Assembly (NCBI RefSeq): GCF_014303735.1
Contig: NZ_CP060296.1
Location: 62,001-126,000, forward strand
Length of the DNA: 64,000 nucleotides
DNA from: Variovorax sp. PAMC28562
GTDB lineage: Bacteria > Pseudomonadota > Gammaproteobacteria > Burkholderiales > Burkholderiaceae_C
Reading direction: 5' to 3'
In this document: piece by piece, positions 18,139 through 28,679 of the stretch
Position numbering within the stretch: the first letter of the stretch is position 1
Layout of the letters: each line of letters begins with the position of its first letter
The notes under the pieces: model-generated
The model's input: only the letters and a program-made list of their open reading frames with translations
What the model was told of the DNA's origin: nothing
Databases searched by the model: none
Position numbers and translations under genes: made by a program

Positions 18139-19203
18139 ATGACCAGCGCCGCGCCGCACGAAGCGGGCTTTTCCATCAGCATCGAACCGAGCGGCAGAAG
18201 CTTTGTCGTGCAACCCGACGAAACCATCCTCGCGGCAGGCATCCGCCAGGGCATCGGCCTGCCCTACGGCTGCAAGGACGGCGCCTGCGGCTCGTGCAAG
18301 TGCAAGAAACTGTCCGGCGAAGTCACGCTCGGGACGCATCAAAGCAAGGCGCTGAGCGCCGAAGAAGAACTTGCCGGCTACGTGCTGACCTGCTGCGCGC
18401 GCCCGCAGAGCGACGTCGTCCTCGAGTCGCGCCAGGTGACCGAGGCCGGCGCTTTCCCGATCCGCAAGATGCCGGCGCGCGTGGCGGCCCTGGTCAAGAA
18501 ATCGCACGACGTCGTGATGCTGCGCCTGCAGTTGCCAGCCGGCGAGCCGCTGCAGTTTCATGCCGGCCAGTACGTCGAGTTCATCCTGCGTGATGGCGCG
18601 CGGCGGAGCTATTCGATGGCCAACGCGCCGCATACGTTGGCTGAGCCAGGCACCGGCATCGAACTGCACATTCGGCACTTGCCCGGCGGCAAGTTCACCG
18701 ACCACGTGTTCGGCGCGATGAAAGAGAAAGAGATTCTTCGCATCGAAGGCCCGTACGGCAGCTTCTTTTTGCGCGAAGACTCGGACAAACCGATCGTGAT
18801 GCTCGCCTCGGGTACAGGTTTTGCGCCAATCAAGGCACTGCTGGAGCATATGAAATTCAAGGCCATCGACCGCGCTGCGATCTTGTACTGGGGCGGCCGC
18901 CGGCCCGAGGATTTGTACATGGACGAATGGGTGCGGGCACAGCTCGCCGGAATGCCCAACCTGCGCTACGTGCCTGTCATCTCCAACGCCGTGCCCGATG
19001 ACAACTGGACCGGTCGAACCGGCTTCGTGCATCAGGCCGTGCTCGAGGACTTCGCAGACCTTTCGGGCTATCAGGTGTACGCCTGTGGCGCGCCCATCGT
19101 GGTGGACTCGGCCAAGCGCGATTACATGGCGCTGGGTGGACTGCCCGAAGAGGAGTTCTTCGCAGACGCCTTCACGTCAGAGGCGGACAAGGCAATTCCC
19201 TGA
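18139..19203 (+). CDS. 2Fe-2S flavoprotein NAD(P)H reductase
   Basis: A 354-residue one-electron transfer protein. The N-terminal plant-type ferredoxin domain has cluster ligands Cys45, Cys50, Cys53 and Cys85 (YGCKDGACGSC and LTCCA). A FAD-binding beta-barrel (RSYSMANAP, 156-164) and an NAD-binding domain (ASGTGFAPIKALLEH) follow. It matches the CDP-6-deoxy-glucoseen reductase (AscD) and phenol hydroxylase reductase group. No oxygenase or sugar-synthesis partner is nearby, so its acceptor is unknown. ATG 18139 is used; an in-frame ATG at 18091 lies in the neighbour's 5' end. The Bug receptor gene follows after 10 bases. Confidence 0.88.
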   Translation: MTSAAPHEAGFSISIEPSGRSFVVQPDETILAAGIRQGIGLPYGCKDGACGSCKCKKLSGEVTLGTHQSKALSAEEELAGYVLTCCARPQSDVVLESRQVTEAGAFPIRKMPARVAALVKKSHDVVMLRLQLPAGEPLQFHAGQYVEFILRDGARRSYSMANAPHTLAEPGTGIELHIRHLPGGKFTDHVFGAMKEKEILRIEGPYGSFFLREDSDKPIVMLASGTGFAPIKALLEHMKFKAIDRAAILYWGGRRPEDLYMDEWVRAQLAGMPNLRYVPVISNAVPDDNWTGRTGFVHQAVLEDFADLSGYQVYACGAPIVVDSAKRDYMALGGLPEEEFFADAFTSEADKAIP

Positions 19204-19213
19204 CGCCATCGCT

Positions 19214-20188
19214 ATGAACAAACGCACCTTTCTTGTCTTACTGGCGCTCAGCGCTGCCGTGATCCAAGCGCCAGCGCAGGCGCAATCGAACAGCCGCCCG
19301 ATTCGCCTCGTCGTGCCCTACGCAGCCGGTGGCCCGATCGACGTTACAGCCCGCATCCTGGCCGAACGCGTCAAGGATGTGCTCGGCCCGGTCATCATCG
19401 ACAACAAGCCCGGTGCGGGCGGGAACATCGGTGCCGACATCGTCGCCAAAGCGCCACCGGACGGGCTGACGATCGGCATCGCGGCGACGGCAACCAACGC
19501 TGTCAACCCGTGGCTTTACAGCAAGATGCCGTTCAACTCGGCGACCGACTTCGCACCCATCACGCAGATGGTCCGCGTGCCCAATGTGCTGGTGATGAAC
19601 GCGGCGGCCGCGGAGCGCCTGAAGATCAACACGGTGGCCGACCTGATTCGCTACGCCAAGGCCAACCCCGCCAAGCTCAACTACGGGAGCGGCGGCAACG
19701 GCAGCGCCGGCCATCTGGCGGGCGAGTTGTTCAAGAAGGAGGCCGGCATCTTCGCGGTACACATCCCTTACAACGGCGGCAGCCCGGCCCAGCTAGCGCT
19801 GGTCTCAGGCCAGGTCGATTTCAACTTCGACAACCTTGCGACCGCAGCGCCGAACATCCGGTCCGGCAAGCTGAAGGCGATCGCCGTGACGACGTTGCAA
19901 CGCAGCCCGTCGCTGCCCGAAGTGCCGCCGGTGGCCGACACGCTCAAGGGCTTTTCGGTCGATACGTGGTGGGGCTTGGTGGCGCCAGCCGGTACGCCGC
20001 CAGACGTGATCGCGAAGCTCAACAAGGCCTTCGTCGATGCGCTCAACGCGCCGGAAACGAAGACCCGATTTGCGTCGTTGATGGCCGAACCCGTCCCGAC
20101 GACGCCGGATCAGTTCGGCGCGCTCATGAAGAGCGAAATGGCCAAGTACGAAAAGGTCGTCAAGGCCACCGGCGCCAAGGTGGATTGA
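19214..20188 (+). CDS. Bug-type (TctC-like) solute-binding protein
   Basis: A 324-residue periplasmic receptor of the tripartite tricarboxylate transporter family. A signal peptide (about 1-24, ending AQAQ) precedes the family opening RPIRLVVPYAAGGPIDVTAR and DNKPGAGGNIGADIVAKAPPDG. Bug proteins bind carboxylates or amides and are amplified in Burkholderiales, often without a transporter beside them. Here tctAB is absent locally; the nearest set is 34 kb away. It follows the flavoprotein reductase by 10 bases and converges on the second LIV operon. Confidence 0.93.
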   Translation: MNKRTFLVLLALSAAVIQAPAQAQSNSRPIRLVVPYAAGGPIDVTARILAERVKDVLGPVIIDNKPGAGGNIGADIVAKAPPDGLTIGIAATATNAVNPWLYSKMPFNSATDFAPITQMVRVPNVLVMNAAAAERLKINTVADLIRYAKANPAKLNYGSGGNGSAGHLAGELFKKEAGIFAVHIPYNGGSPAQLALVSGQVDFNFDNLATAAPNIRSGKLKAIAVTTLQRSPSLPEVPPVADTLKGFSVDTWWGLVAPAGTPPDVIAKLNKAFVDALNAPETKTRFASLMAEPVPTTPDQFGALMKSEMAKYEKVVKATGAKVD

Positions 20189-20203
20189 GCGGTTACTCGC
20201 CGA

Positions 20204-20920
<717 letters not shown>

Positions 20921-20921
20921 G

Positions 20922-21692
20922 TCAATGTCCTCCGGTGCCGAGGTAAGCCTCGATCACCTTTTCGTTTTTCTGTACGTCGGCGGGCACGCCTTCGGCGATT
21001 TGTTTGCCGTAGTCGAGCACCGTCACGCGGTCGCACAAACCCATGATGAGCTTCACGTCGTGTTCGATGATGAGCACCGTGCGGTTGTCCTTGCGAATGC
21101 GATCGATGAGTTCGCGCAACTGCAGCTTCTCGGTCGCGTTCATGCCGGCAGCAGGTTCGTCGAGCGCGATGAGTTTCGGGTCTGTCGCCAGAGCACGCGC
21201 GATTTCGAGCCGGCGCTGGTCGCCATAGCTCAGGGTGCGCGCCTTGAAGTCCGCGTACTTGCCAACACCGACGTACTCGAGCAGTTCCATCGCGCGTTTG
21301 GCAATCGCCGCTTCCTCCCTCTTGAAACTGCTCGTGCGAAAGATCGCGCCGAAGACGCCCGAGTGGGTGCGCACATGGCGCCCGACCATCACGTTCTCGA
21401 GGGCCGTCATTTCAGCAAAAAGGCGGATGTTCTGAAAAGTGCGTGCGATGCCGGCTTGCGCCACTTCATGCACCGCTGTGGGTTGGTACGGCTTGCCGCC
21501 CAATTCGAAGCTGCCGCTGTCTGGCGTGTAGAGCCCGGTAATCACGTTGAAGAAGGTCGTCTTGCCGGCGCCGTTGGGACCGATCAGGCCGTACACCTGG
21601 CCCTGCTTGATGGTGATGCCCACGTCCGACAGCGCCTGCAAGCCGCCGAAACGTTTGGAGATGCCGCGCACCTCGAGAATGGTTTCAGTCAT
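20922..21692 (-). CDS. LIV-type ABC transporter ATPase (LivG), second set
   Basis: A 256-residue ATPase with Walker A GPNGAGKTT, Q-loop ARTFQNIRLFAEMT, signature LSYGDQRRLEIARAL and Walker B LIALDEPAAGMN. The C-terminal VTVLDYGKQIAEGVP and VIEAYLG are typical of LivG. It lies 12 bases after livM. Unlike the first LIV operon in this window, LivG here is a separate protein. Confidence 0.94.
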   Translation of the reverse strand: MTETILEVRGISKRFGGLQALSDVGITIKQGQVYGLIGPNGAGKTTFFNVITGLYTPDSGSFELGGKPYQPTAVHEVAQAGIARTFQNIRLFAEMTALENVMVGRHVRTHSGVFGAIFRTSSFKREEAAIAKRAMELLEYVGVGKYADFKARTLSYGDQRRLEIARALATDPKLIALDEPAAGMNATEKLQLRELIDRIRKDNRTVLIIEHDVKLIMGLCDRVTVLDYGKQIAEGVPADVQKNEKVIEAYLGTGGH

Positions 21693-21704
21693 GTGCTGGC
21701 TCGT

Positions 21705-22895
21705 TCAAGGATTGATCGACATCGGACGCGCGGCACCGCCGGGCACTTCATCGGATGGTGCCTCGAGGCCCGAGCCGTGCTGCTGGATCGATCCATCGAT
21801 CGGCACCGGGCTGCCCTTGGCCGAAGCGAGCGACTTGCCGTGGTCTGGCGATGGCCACAAGCCACGCGGCCGCACCAGCATGATGATGATCATGGCAAGC
21901 GCGATAAAGAGCTGGCGCAGGATGGATGCATCGAGCCGGCCGTCGGTCAGCGCCTGGAGCGGACCCGCCACGTAGCGCAGCACCTCGGGCAGCGTCGCCA
22001 GCAATACCGCGCCGAGGATCACGCCCGGCAAATGGCCGATGCCACCCAGCACGACCATCGCGACGATCATCACCGACTCGTTCAAATTGAAAGACTCCGG
22101 CGTGATGGCGCTTTGGAACGACGCGAACATGGCACCCGACACGCCGCCAAAGCTGGCGCCCATGCCGAAGGCCAGCAGCTTCATGTTGCGTGTGTTGATG
22201 CCCATCGCTTTGGCGGCGATTTCGTCCTCCCGAATCGCCATCCAGCCACGCCCGACTCGCGAGTTCTGCAAGCGGTGCGAGATGACGAGCGTGACCAGCA
22301 CGAAGACCAGAAACAGGTAGTAATACAGCGTGACCGAAGACATCGTGTAACCACCGATGGTCAAAGGCTTGCCCAGATTGAGCCCGAAAAAATGCACCGA
22401 ATCGATCCCGTCGATGCCTTTTGCGCCGTTGGTGATGTTGGCCGGGTGGTCCAGCGTGTTCATGAACACACGAATGATTTCACCGAAGCCCAACGTCACG
22501 ATGGCCAGATAGTCGCCGCGCAGTTTGAGCGTGGGCGCGCCGAGCAGCACACCAAAAACTCCCGCCAGACCCAGCGCCAGCGGAATCACCACCAGCAGCG
22601 GCGTGTGCAGCCCCCCCGGAAACATCGCGGCGATGGCCGGAAAGTTATCGGTCAACTGCGAGGAATTGAGCAACGCGTACATGTACGCGCCGATCGCATA
22701 GAAGGCCACATAGCCCAGGTCGAGCAGACCGGCGTAACCGACCACGATGTTCAAGCCCAGCGCCAACAGGCAATAGAGCAAAGCGGTGTCGGCGATGCGC
22801 ACCCAGGCATTGCCGAACTGCTGCAGGATATGCGGCAGCACGATGAGGGCAATGGCCGCAAGGATGAAGAGAACGATGCTTTTTTTCTTTTGCAT
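21705..22895 (-). CDS. LIV-type ABC transporter permease (LivM), second set
   Basis: A 396-residue inner-membrane permease. LivM hallmarks include LGLNIVVGYAGLLDLGYVAFYAIGAY (split over two helices), LRLRGDYLAIVTLGFGEI-like sequence and VVLGGIGHLPGVILGA. The last 55 residues are a polar, Pro/Gly-rich tail. I use ATG 22893-22895 because AAGGAG lies 8 bases before it; an upstream GTG at 22904 would sit directly on that ribosome site. It follows livH at 12 bases. Confidence 0.93.
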   Translation of the reverse strand: MQKKKSIVLFILAAIALIVLPHILQQFGNAWVRIADTALLYCLLALGLNIVVGYAGLLDLGYVAFYAIGAYMYALLNSSQLTDNFPAIAAMFPGGLHTPLLVVIPLALGLAGVFGVLLGAPTLKLRGDYLAIVTLGFGEIIRVFMNTLDHPANITNGAKGIDGIDSVHFFGLNLGKPLTIGGYTMSSVTLYYYLFLVFVLVTLVISHRLQNSRVGRGWMAIREDEIAAKAMGINTRNMKLLAFGMGASFGGVSGAMFASFQSAITPESFNLNESVMIVAMVVLGGIGHLPGVILGAVLLATLPEVLRYVAGPLQALTDGRLDASILRQLFIALAMIIIMLVRPRGLWPSPDHGKSLASAKGSPVPIDGSIQQHGSGLEAPSDEVPGGAARPMSINP

Positions 22896-22903
22896 GGTGT
22901 TCA

Positions 22904-22909
22904 CTCCTT
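22904..22909 (-). promoter_or_regulatory. Ribosome binding site deciding the livM start
   Basis: AAGGAG on the minus strand, overlapping the livH stop codon and 8 bases before ATG 22895. It argues for that ATG over the GTG at 22904. Confidence 0.7.
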
Positions 22910-23837
22910 AAGCCCGGTCTGCCACGCGCTCGCCCAGCAAGCCGGATGGCCGCACGGTCAGTGTGATGATGAGGATCACGAACGCGAAGATGTCGGCATG
23001 CTGGCTGCCCAGCACATCGCCCGTGAGCGTGCCCAGGTAACCGGCCCCGATCACTTCGACCAACCCCAGCACCAACCCGCCGACCACGGCGCCCGGCAGG
23101 TTGCCGATGCCGCCGAACACCGCCGCGGTGAAGGCCTTGAGGCCGGGCAAGAAACCCATCGAGTGGTTGGCGATGCCGTAGTTGGAAGCTTGCATCACGC
23201 CAGCGATGGCTGCGAGCACAGCGCCGATGACGAATGTCGCTGAAATCACCACGTCAGGGCGGATGCCCATGAGCGACGCGACGCGCGGGTTCTCGGCGGT
23301 GGCGCGCATCGCGCGGCCGAGTTTGGTGTAGTTGACCAACCAGGTCAGCACGGCCAACGAAATAGCGGTAACGACCAGGATCATGATTTGCGTGGGCGAG
23401 ATCGACGCGCCGGCCACATTGATGGAATCAGAGGGCAACAAGGTCGCATAAGGCTTGTTGGTCGGCTTCCAGATGATCATCGCCAGCGTCTGCAGCAGGA
23501 TCGACATGCCGATAGCCGTAATGAGCGGCGCCAGCTTCGGGCTGTTTCGCAGTCGCCGGTAAGCCAGCTTCTCGATCACGAAATTAAGCGTGGCCGCGAC
23601 GACGCAGGCGCAGATCAGCGCGATGATGAGCATGAGCCAGCCTGGCATGCCGGGCATCGACTCCTGCATGAAGCGGATCACGCTCCAGCTGGTGAGCGCG
23701 CCGACCATCAGCACTTCGCCGTGCGCAAAGTTGATGAGGTTGATGATGCCGTACACCATGGTGTAGCCCAAGGCTATCAAGGCATACATGCTGCCGAGAA
23801 CCAGACCGTTGATGATCTGCTGCAGCAATATTTCCAT
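22908..23837 (-). CDS. LIV-type ABC transporter permease (LivH), second set
   Basis: A 309-residue permease with the family start QQIINGLVLGSMYALIALGYTM, INFAHGEVLMVGA and the coupling region FGGIGNLPGAVVGG. It heads the operon livH-livM-livG-livF. No LivJ/LivK-type receptor is encoded here, so the receptor must come from elsewhere; the first LIV set has one 10 kb away. The 253-base gap upstream, towards rarA, holds no gene. Confidence 0.94.
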   Translation of the reverse strand: MEILLQQIINGLVLGSMYALIALGYTMVYGIINLINFAHGEVLMVGALTSWSVIRFMQESMPGMPGWLMLIIALICACVVAATLNFVIEKLAYRRLRNSPKLAPLITAIGMSILLQTLAMIIWKPTNKPYATLLPSDSINVAGASISPTQIMILVVTAISLAVLTWLVNYTKLGRAMRATAENPRVASLMGIRPDVVISATFVIGAVLAAIAGVMQASNYGIANHSMGFLPGLKAFTAAVFGGIGNLPGAVVGGLVLGLVEVIGAGYLGTLTGDVLGSQHADIFAFVILIITLTVRPSGLLGERVADRA

Positions 23838-24090
23838 AACGAGTCCCTACGCACCGGATTGGCGCCGTTCAGCTACCTAGCAAAATTCCCGCCAGACCCG
23901 ATCGGTTGGCGGCAAGGTGGGCGGGATTGTAGGCACGCATGCACGCTACTTTGGTGCATTCGGGGCACGGGTTTTCCCGCTGTGGCGTGTGCTCACCACA
24001 GCCTTTTGCAGATTGCGCATGCGGTGATGTCGGGCGTGGTGCCCACAGTCGATCGCTGTTGCAAAGACCATTCCTTTGGTCGGCTGCCAG

Positions 24091-25404
24091 TCAGTCTTTT
24101 GCGTCGTCGTTTTTCTTGCGGAGCTCGCGCAGCTTCTCGGCAATACGGATCTCCAGCCCCCGTTCGACAGGCCGATAAAACGGCGGCGGTGCCATGCCGT
24201 CGGGCAGATAGCTCTCACCGGCAGCAAAGCCGTCGGCCTCGTCGTGCGCATAGCGATAACCTTTGCCGTAGTCGAGCTCCTTCATGAGCTTGGTCGGTGC
24301 ATTGCGCAGATGCATCGGCACCGGCCTCGTCCCGTCGTTCTTGATGAAGGCCTTGATCTCGTTGTACGCCTTGTAGACCGCGTTCGACTTGGGCGCCATC
24401 GCCAGGTAGATCACGCATTCGGCCAGCGCGAGCTCGCCTTCCGGCGTGCCAAGGCGCTCGTAGACTTCGGCTGCGTCCAGCGCGAGCCGCAGAGCCCGCG
24501 GGTCGGCCAGGCCGATGTCTTCGCTGGCCATGCGCACCAGGCGGCGCGCCATGTAGCGCGGGTCGGCGCCGCCATCGAGCATTCGCATGAACCAGTAGAG
24601 CGAGGCATCGGGGTCGCTGCCTCGGACCGATTTGTGCAGCGCGCTGATGGTGTCGTAGAACTGTTCGCCGCCCTTGTCGTAGCGCCGCATGCGCTCGCCC
24701 AGCACGCGCAGCAACCAGTCGTCGGTGATCTGCTCGATCTTCTCGGCGCCTGCGGCAACGGCCAGCGTTTCGAGCGTGTTGAGTAGGCGGCGCGCATCAC
24801 CGTCTGCATAGGCAACGAGCCGGTCGATCGCAGCGCCTTCGATGGCCGGCACCGCGTTGATCTGCTGGGCGCGCGTGACGATCTGTCTCAGGTCGTCCTC
24901 ACCCAGCGGTTGCAGCACGTACACCGCAGCCCGCGAAAGCAACGCCGAGTTCACCTCGAAGGAAGGGTTCTCGGTCGTCGCGCCGATGAAGGTGAACAGG
25001 CCTGACTCGACGTGCGGCAAGAAGGCGTCTTGCTGGCTCTTGTTGAACCGATGCACTTCGTCGACGAACACGATGGTGCGGCGTTGCTCCAGCCCATCGC
25101 GCGCAACTGTCGCCCGATCGACCGCATCGCGAATGTCTTTCACGCCGCCGAGCACCGCGCTGATACTCAAGAACTGCGCATCGAACGAATCCGCCATCAA
25201 ACGGGCGATGGTCGTCTTGCCGGTGCCGGGCGGTCCCCAGAGGATGCAGGAGTGCGGCTGGCCCGACTCGAACGCGATGCGCAGTGCCATGCCCGGTCCG
25301 AGCAGGTGCTGCTGGCCGATGACCTCGCCCAGCGTCTTCGGTCTCAGGCGCTCGGCCAGTGGTTGGTGTGATGTCGCTGCAGTGGCTTGGGATTTGACGG
25401 CCAT
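24091..25404 (-). CDS. rarA: RarA (MgsA), replication-associated recombination AAA ATPase
   Basis: A 437-residue clamp-loader-like ATPase that acts at stalled replication forks. Walker A is GPPGTGKT at 57-64, Walker B IVFVDEVHRFNKSQQD, and GATTENPSFEVNSALLSR is the sensor/arginine-finger region. The C-terminal half (DGGADPRYMARRL; YPHGYK-like RNAPTKLMKELDYGKGY) is typical of the MgsA family. It is the third gene of the leftward group ftsK-lolA-rarA, the same order as in many proteobacteria. Confidence 0.96.
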   Translation of the reverse strand: MAVKSQATAATSHQPLAERLRPKTLGEVIGQQHLLGPGMALRIAFESGQPHSCILWGPPGTGKTTIARLMADSFDAQFLSISAVLGGVKDIRDAVDRATVARDGLEQRRTIVFVDEVHRFNKSQQDAFLPHVESGLFTFIGATTENPSFEVNSALLSRAAVYVLQPLGEDDLRQIVTRAQQINAVPAIEGAAIDRLVAYADGDARRLLNTLETLAVAAGAEKIEQITDDWLLRVLGERMRRYDKGGEQFYDTISALHKSVRGSDPDASLYWFMRMLDGGADPRYMARRLVRMASEDIGLADPRALRLALDAAEVYERLGTPEGELALAECVIYLAMAPKSNAVYKAYNEIKAFIKNDGTRPVPMHLRNAPTKLMKELDYGKGYRYAHDEADGFAAGESYLPDGMAPPPFYRPVERGLEIRIAEKLRELRKKNDDAKD

Positions 25405-25440
25405 GGAGACATTTTGCGATGCCGACCGCGACCGCGGAGG

Positions 25441-26085
25441 CTATTGCTTCAAAACATCGGCGCCCGCAGGCGTCTTGAATTCGAAGGTGCCTGCCGGCAG
25501 CGTCGGATTGACCTCGACCTTGCTGAACTTCAATACCGATCGCTGGCCGAAGCTGTCGAGGATTTCGAGCGCCGCCAACGCGTCACCCTGAAACCCGATC
25601 TGCACGCTCTGGAGCTGGCCGTCCTTGCTCTTCGGGGTTGCCTTGACCCACTGCAGGCCATCGCGCTCCGGCGCGCCTTCGAGCGCGAAGTCGGTCTGCA
25701 GTGCGCGCAAGTCGGGAGCGGCCGCAATCAGTGCGGCGGGCGTCGACCCAAGGGCCTGCGCCTGTGGGCGCTGCGTGACCTGGTTGAGATCGACATCGAA
25801 CAGCGACAGCGTCTTGCCGTCGGCGACGATGGTCTGCGCAAACGGCTTTTTGTAGTCGAACTTGAATTTGCCAGGCCGCTGGAACTCGAAGGTGCCGGTC
25901 GACGTCTTGACGCGCCCCGGCTGGACGTCGCGCGGCGGCGCGGTCACGGTCTGCGTGAAATCGGCGCGGCCGCTTTTCACGGTCTTCACAAATGACTCAA
26001 GGCTTTCCATGCCGCCGGCCCATGCGCTGCCACATGCACCGAATGTGGCAGTTGCTATCAACAGTGTCGCAAAGAGCTTTTTCAT
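25441..26085 (-). CDS. lolA: LolA, outer-membrane lipoprotein carrier
   Basis: LolA ferries lipoproteins across the periplasm from LolCDE to LolB. The 214-residue product has a signal peptide at 1-23 (MKKLFATLLIATATFG, then WAGG), RADFTQTV near the mature start and GTFEFQRPGKFKFDYKKPF, the LolA beta-sheet signature. ATG 26083-26085 is the start; the frame extends upstream without a signal-like sequence. It begins 16 bases after ftsK ends. Confidence 0.94.
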   Translation of the reverse strand: MKKLFATLLIATATFGACGSAWAGGMESLESFVKTVKSGRADFTQTVTAPPRDVQPGRVKTSTGTFEFQRPGKFKFDYKKPFAQTIVADGKTLSLFDVDLNQVTQRPQAQALGSTPAALIAAAPDLRALQTDFALEGAPERDGLQWVKATPKSKDGQLQSVQIGFQGDALAALEILDSFGQRSVLKFSKVEVNPTLPAGTFEFKTPAGADVLKQ

Positions 26086-26101
26086 CAATCGTCCGTTAGG
26101 T

Positions 26102-28498
26102 TCACTCGGCGCGCGCCGGCACCAGAATTTCGCGCTGGCCATTGGTGCTCATCGAGCTGACCAGGCCGGCCTTTTCCATGTCTTCGACCAGCCGCGCCGC
26201 GCGGTTGTAGCCGATCTTCAAGTGGCGCTGCACCAGCGAAATGCTGGCCTTTCGGTTTTTGAGCACGACCTCGACCGCCTGGTCGTACATCGGATCTTTT
26301 TCGGCGCTGGCATCGCCGCTCATAGACAGGTCTTCGCCGTCGACCGAACCGCCTTCGAGTACGCCTTCGATGTAGTCGGGCTCGCCTTGCGACTTGAGGT
26401 ACGCGACCACGCGATGGACTTCCTCATCGCTGACGTAGGCGCCATGAACGCGAACCGGCAGTCCGGTGCCGCTGGCCATATAGAGCATGTCGCCCATTCC
26501 GAGCAGCGCTTCTGCGCCCATCTGGTCGAGGATGGTGCGCGAGTCGATCTTGCTCGACACCTGAAACGAAATCCGGGTCGGAATGTTGGCCTTGATAAGC
26601 CCGGTAATAACGTCGACGCTGGGACGCTGCGTTGCCAGAATCAAATGGATGCCTGCGGCGCGCGCCTTTTGCGCGAGTCGCGCGATCAGTTCCTCGATCT
26701 TCTTGCCGACCACCATCATCAGGTCGGCCAGCTCGTCGATGACGACCACGATGTGCGGCTCGCGGCGCAATGGCTCCGGATCGTCCGGCGTCAGGCTGAA
26801 CGGGTTGTAGATGAACTCTTCGCGGGCCTTGGCCTCATCGATCTTGACGTTGTAGCCGGCCAGATTGCGCACCCCGAGCTTGCTCATGAGCTTGTACCGG
26901 CGCTCCATCTCGGCCACGCACCAGGTGAGGCCGTGAGCGGCCTGCCGCATGTCGGTGACCACCGGCGCCAGCAGGTGCGGAATGCCTTCGTAGACCGACA
27001 TTTCGAGCATCTTGGGATCGATCATCAAGAGCCGAACGTCGCGCGCCTCGGCCTTGTAGAGCAACGACAAGATCATCGCGTTGATGCCGACCGACTTGCC
27101 CGAGCCGGTCGTGCCAGCCACCAGCACGTGCGGCATCTTGGCAAGGTCGGCGACGACCGGGTTGCCGATGATGTCCTTGCCGAGGCCCATCGTGAGCATC
27201 GACTTGCCCTCGTGATAGATCTGCGAGCCCAGGATTTCGCTGAGCTTGATCGACTGCCGCTTGGCGTTCGGCAACTCGAGCGCCATGAAGTTCTTGCCGG
27301 GGATGGTTTCGACCACCCGGATCGACACCAGCGACAACGAACGCGCCAGGTCTTTGGCCAGGCCGACGATCTGCGAACCCTTGACGCCGGTCGCCGGTTC
27401 GATCTCGTAGCGCGTGATCACAGGTCCAGGCGAGGCCAGCACCACGCGCACTTCAACGCCGAAGTCCTTCAACTTCTTCTCGATCATGCGAGAGGTCATT
27501 TCGAGCGTGTCGGGCGAAACCGTCTCCTGCCTCACCAACGCTGCATCGAGCAAATCGACTTGCGGCAACTTGCTGTCGGGCAATTCCTTGAAGAGCGGCT
27601 TCTGGCGCTCTTTGACGACGCGCGTGCTCTTGGGCACATCGCTCATGGCCGGCTCGATCTGCACCGGCGGCGACGGCGCGCGGCGCCTCGGCGGCGGGTC
27701 GATGCGTATCTCGTCGTCAGCTATCTCGCCGTCGTCGCCATCGCCATCGCGCGAGGCCAGATACTCATCGGCCTCCGCGCGCTCCCGGACGGCCTTCTTG
27801 CCCAATGCAATGTCGGCCGCAATCTCGCGCTTTTCGCGCCGCGATTCGAACAGCGAATACACCCGCGAGCCGATGCGTTCTGCGATCAGGCTCCACGAAA
27901 ATCGGAACACCAGCGCAGAACCGATCACGCCGCAGGCAATGGCGATCAGCGCCGAGCCGGTAAAGCCCATCCACTTGACGCTCGCCGGCCCCACGAGATA
28001 GCCGAGGATGCCGCCGCCATGACCAGGCAAACGAAATTCGAGACGGTACAAGCGCGACCATTCGAGCATGGCGCTGGCGCATAGAAGCAGCACCAGCCCC
28101 GCCCAGAACGCGATACGGCTGCGGTTGAAGCGACCGCGCACCGGCTCCTCGGCGGGCGACACTTCGCCTCCGCGCAGCCAGCCGGCCAACGATGACAGCC
28201 AGACACGCAGGCCCGCCGCAAGGCACCACCAAACTGAATAGCCGGCCAGGAAGTAGCTGCCATCGGCTATCCACGCGCCGAGTCGGCCTCCCCAGTTCTT
28301 GACGTCACCGCCCGTGCCGGACGTCGACCAGGCCGCATCGGACGGGGTGAAGCTCAACATGGCGAGCAGCCAGAACAGCAGCACCACGAACCCCGCGATC
28401 AGCGTGATTTCGTGGGCGAAGCGCATCGCCTTCAGGCGCACGGGCTGCGCGTCGGCACCGGGAGAAGAAGATTGAAGCGTATTGAGCGAATAGGTCAT
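26102..28498 (-). CDS. ftsK: FtsK DNA translocase
   Basis: FtsK links septum formation with chromosome-dimer resolution. The 798-residue protein has four or five N-terminal membrane helices (about 25-185), a short acidic/Pro-rich linker, the alpha-beta motor with Walker A GTTGSGKS at 462-469 and Walker [13 protein letters not shown], and a C-terminal gamma winged helix ([19 protein letters not shown]) that reads KOPS sites. The linker is short compared with E. coli FtsK (1329 residues) but normal for betaproteobacteria. It is first in ftsK-lolA-rarA. Confidence 0.97.
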   Translation of the reverse strand: MTYSLNTLQSSSPGADAQPVRLKAMRFAHEITLIAGFVVLLFWLLAMLSFTPSDAAWSTSGTGGDVKNWGGRLGAWIADGSYFLAGYSVWWCLAAGLRVWLSSLAGWLRGGEVSPAEEPVRGRFNRSRIAFWAGLVLLLCASAMLEWSRLYRLEFRLPGHGGGILGYLVGPASVKWMGFTGSALIAIACGVIGSALVFRFSWSLIAERIGSRVYSLFESRREKREIAADIALGKKAVRERAEADEYLASRDGDGDDGEIADDEIRIDPPPRRRAPSPPVQIEPAMSDVPKSTRVVKERQKPLFKELPDSKLPQVDLLDAALVRQETVSPDTLEMTSRMIEKKLKDFGVEVRVVLASPGPVITRYEIEPATGVKGSQIVGLAKDLARSLSLVSIRVVETIPGKNFMALELPNAKRQSIKLSEILGSQIYHEGKSMLTMGLGKDIIGNPVVADLAKMPHVLVAGTTGSGKSVGINAMILSLLYKAEARDVRLLMIDPKMLEMSVYEGIPHLLAPVVTDMRQAAHGLTWCVAEMERRYKLMSKLGVRNLAGYNVKIDEAKAREEFIYNPFSLTPDDPEPLRREPHIVVVIDELADLMMVVGKKIEELIARLAQKARAAGIHLILATQRPSVDVITGLIKANIPTRISFQVSSKIDSRTILDQMGAEALLGMGDMLYMASGTGLPVRVHGAYVSDEEVHRVVAYLKSQGEPDYIEGVLEGGSVDGEDLSMSGDASAEKDPMYDQAVEVVLKNRKASISLVQRHLKIGYNRAARLVEDMEKAGLVSSMSTNGQREILVPARAE

Positions 28499-28679
28499 GA
28501 AAAACGCGGCATCCAGCCCTCTACTCCAGACAACGGAGAACGGGCAACGGCCGCATGAACACTACAACGAAAAAGGCGCCTGTCGCGTTGTCAGCGACGG
28601 CACCGTCAGAAGCGCGCAACGCGCTGCGGCGCCATGCCCGTTTCAAGCCGTCTGCGGAAGTCGCAGCCGGCATGGCCGC

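Noticed and set aside
23838..24090. The largest intergenic gap, checked for small genes or RNAs
   Set aside because: No conserved frame, tRNA fold or terminator stood out; a partly symmetric CCCGCC...GGCGGG pair is too loose to call.
25862..28084. A 740-codon plus-strand frame
   Set aside because: Shadow of ftsK and lolA with no recognisable motif.
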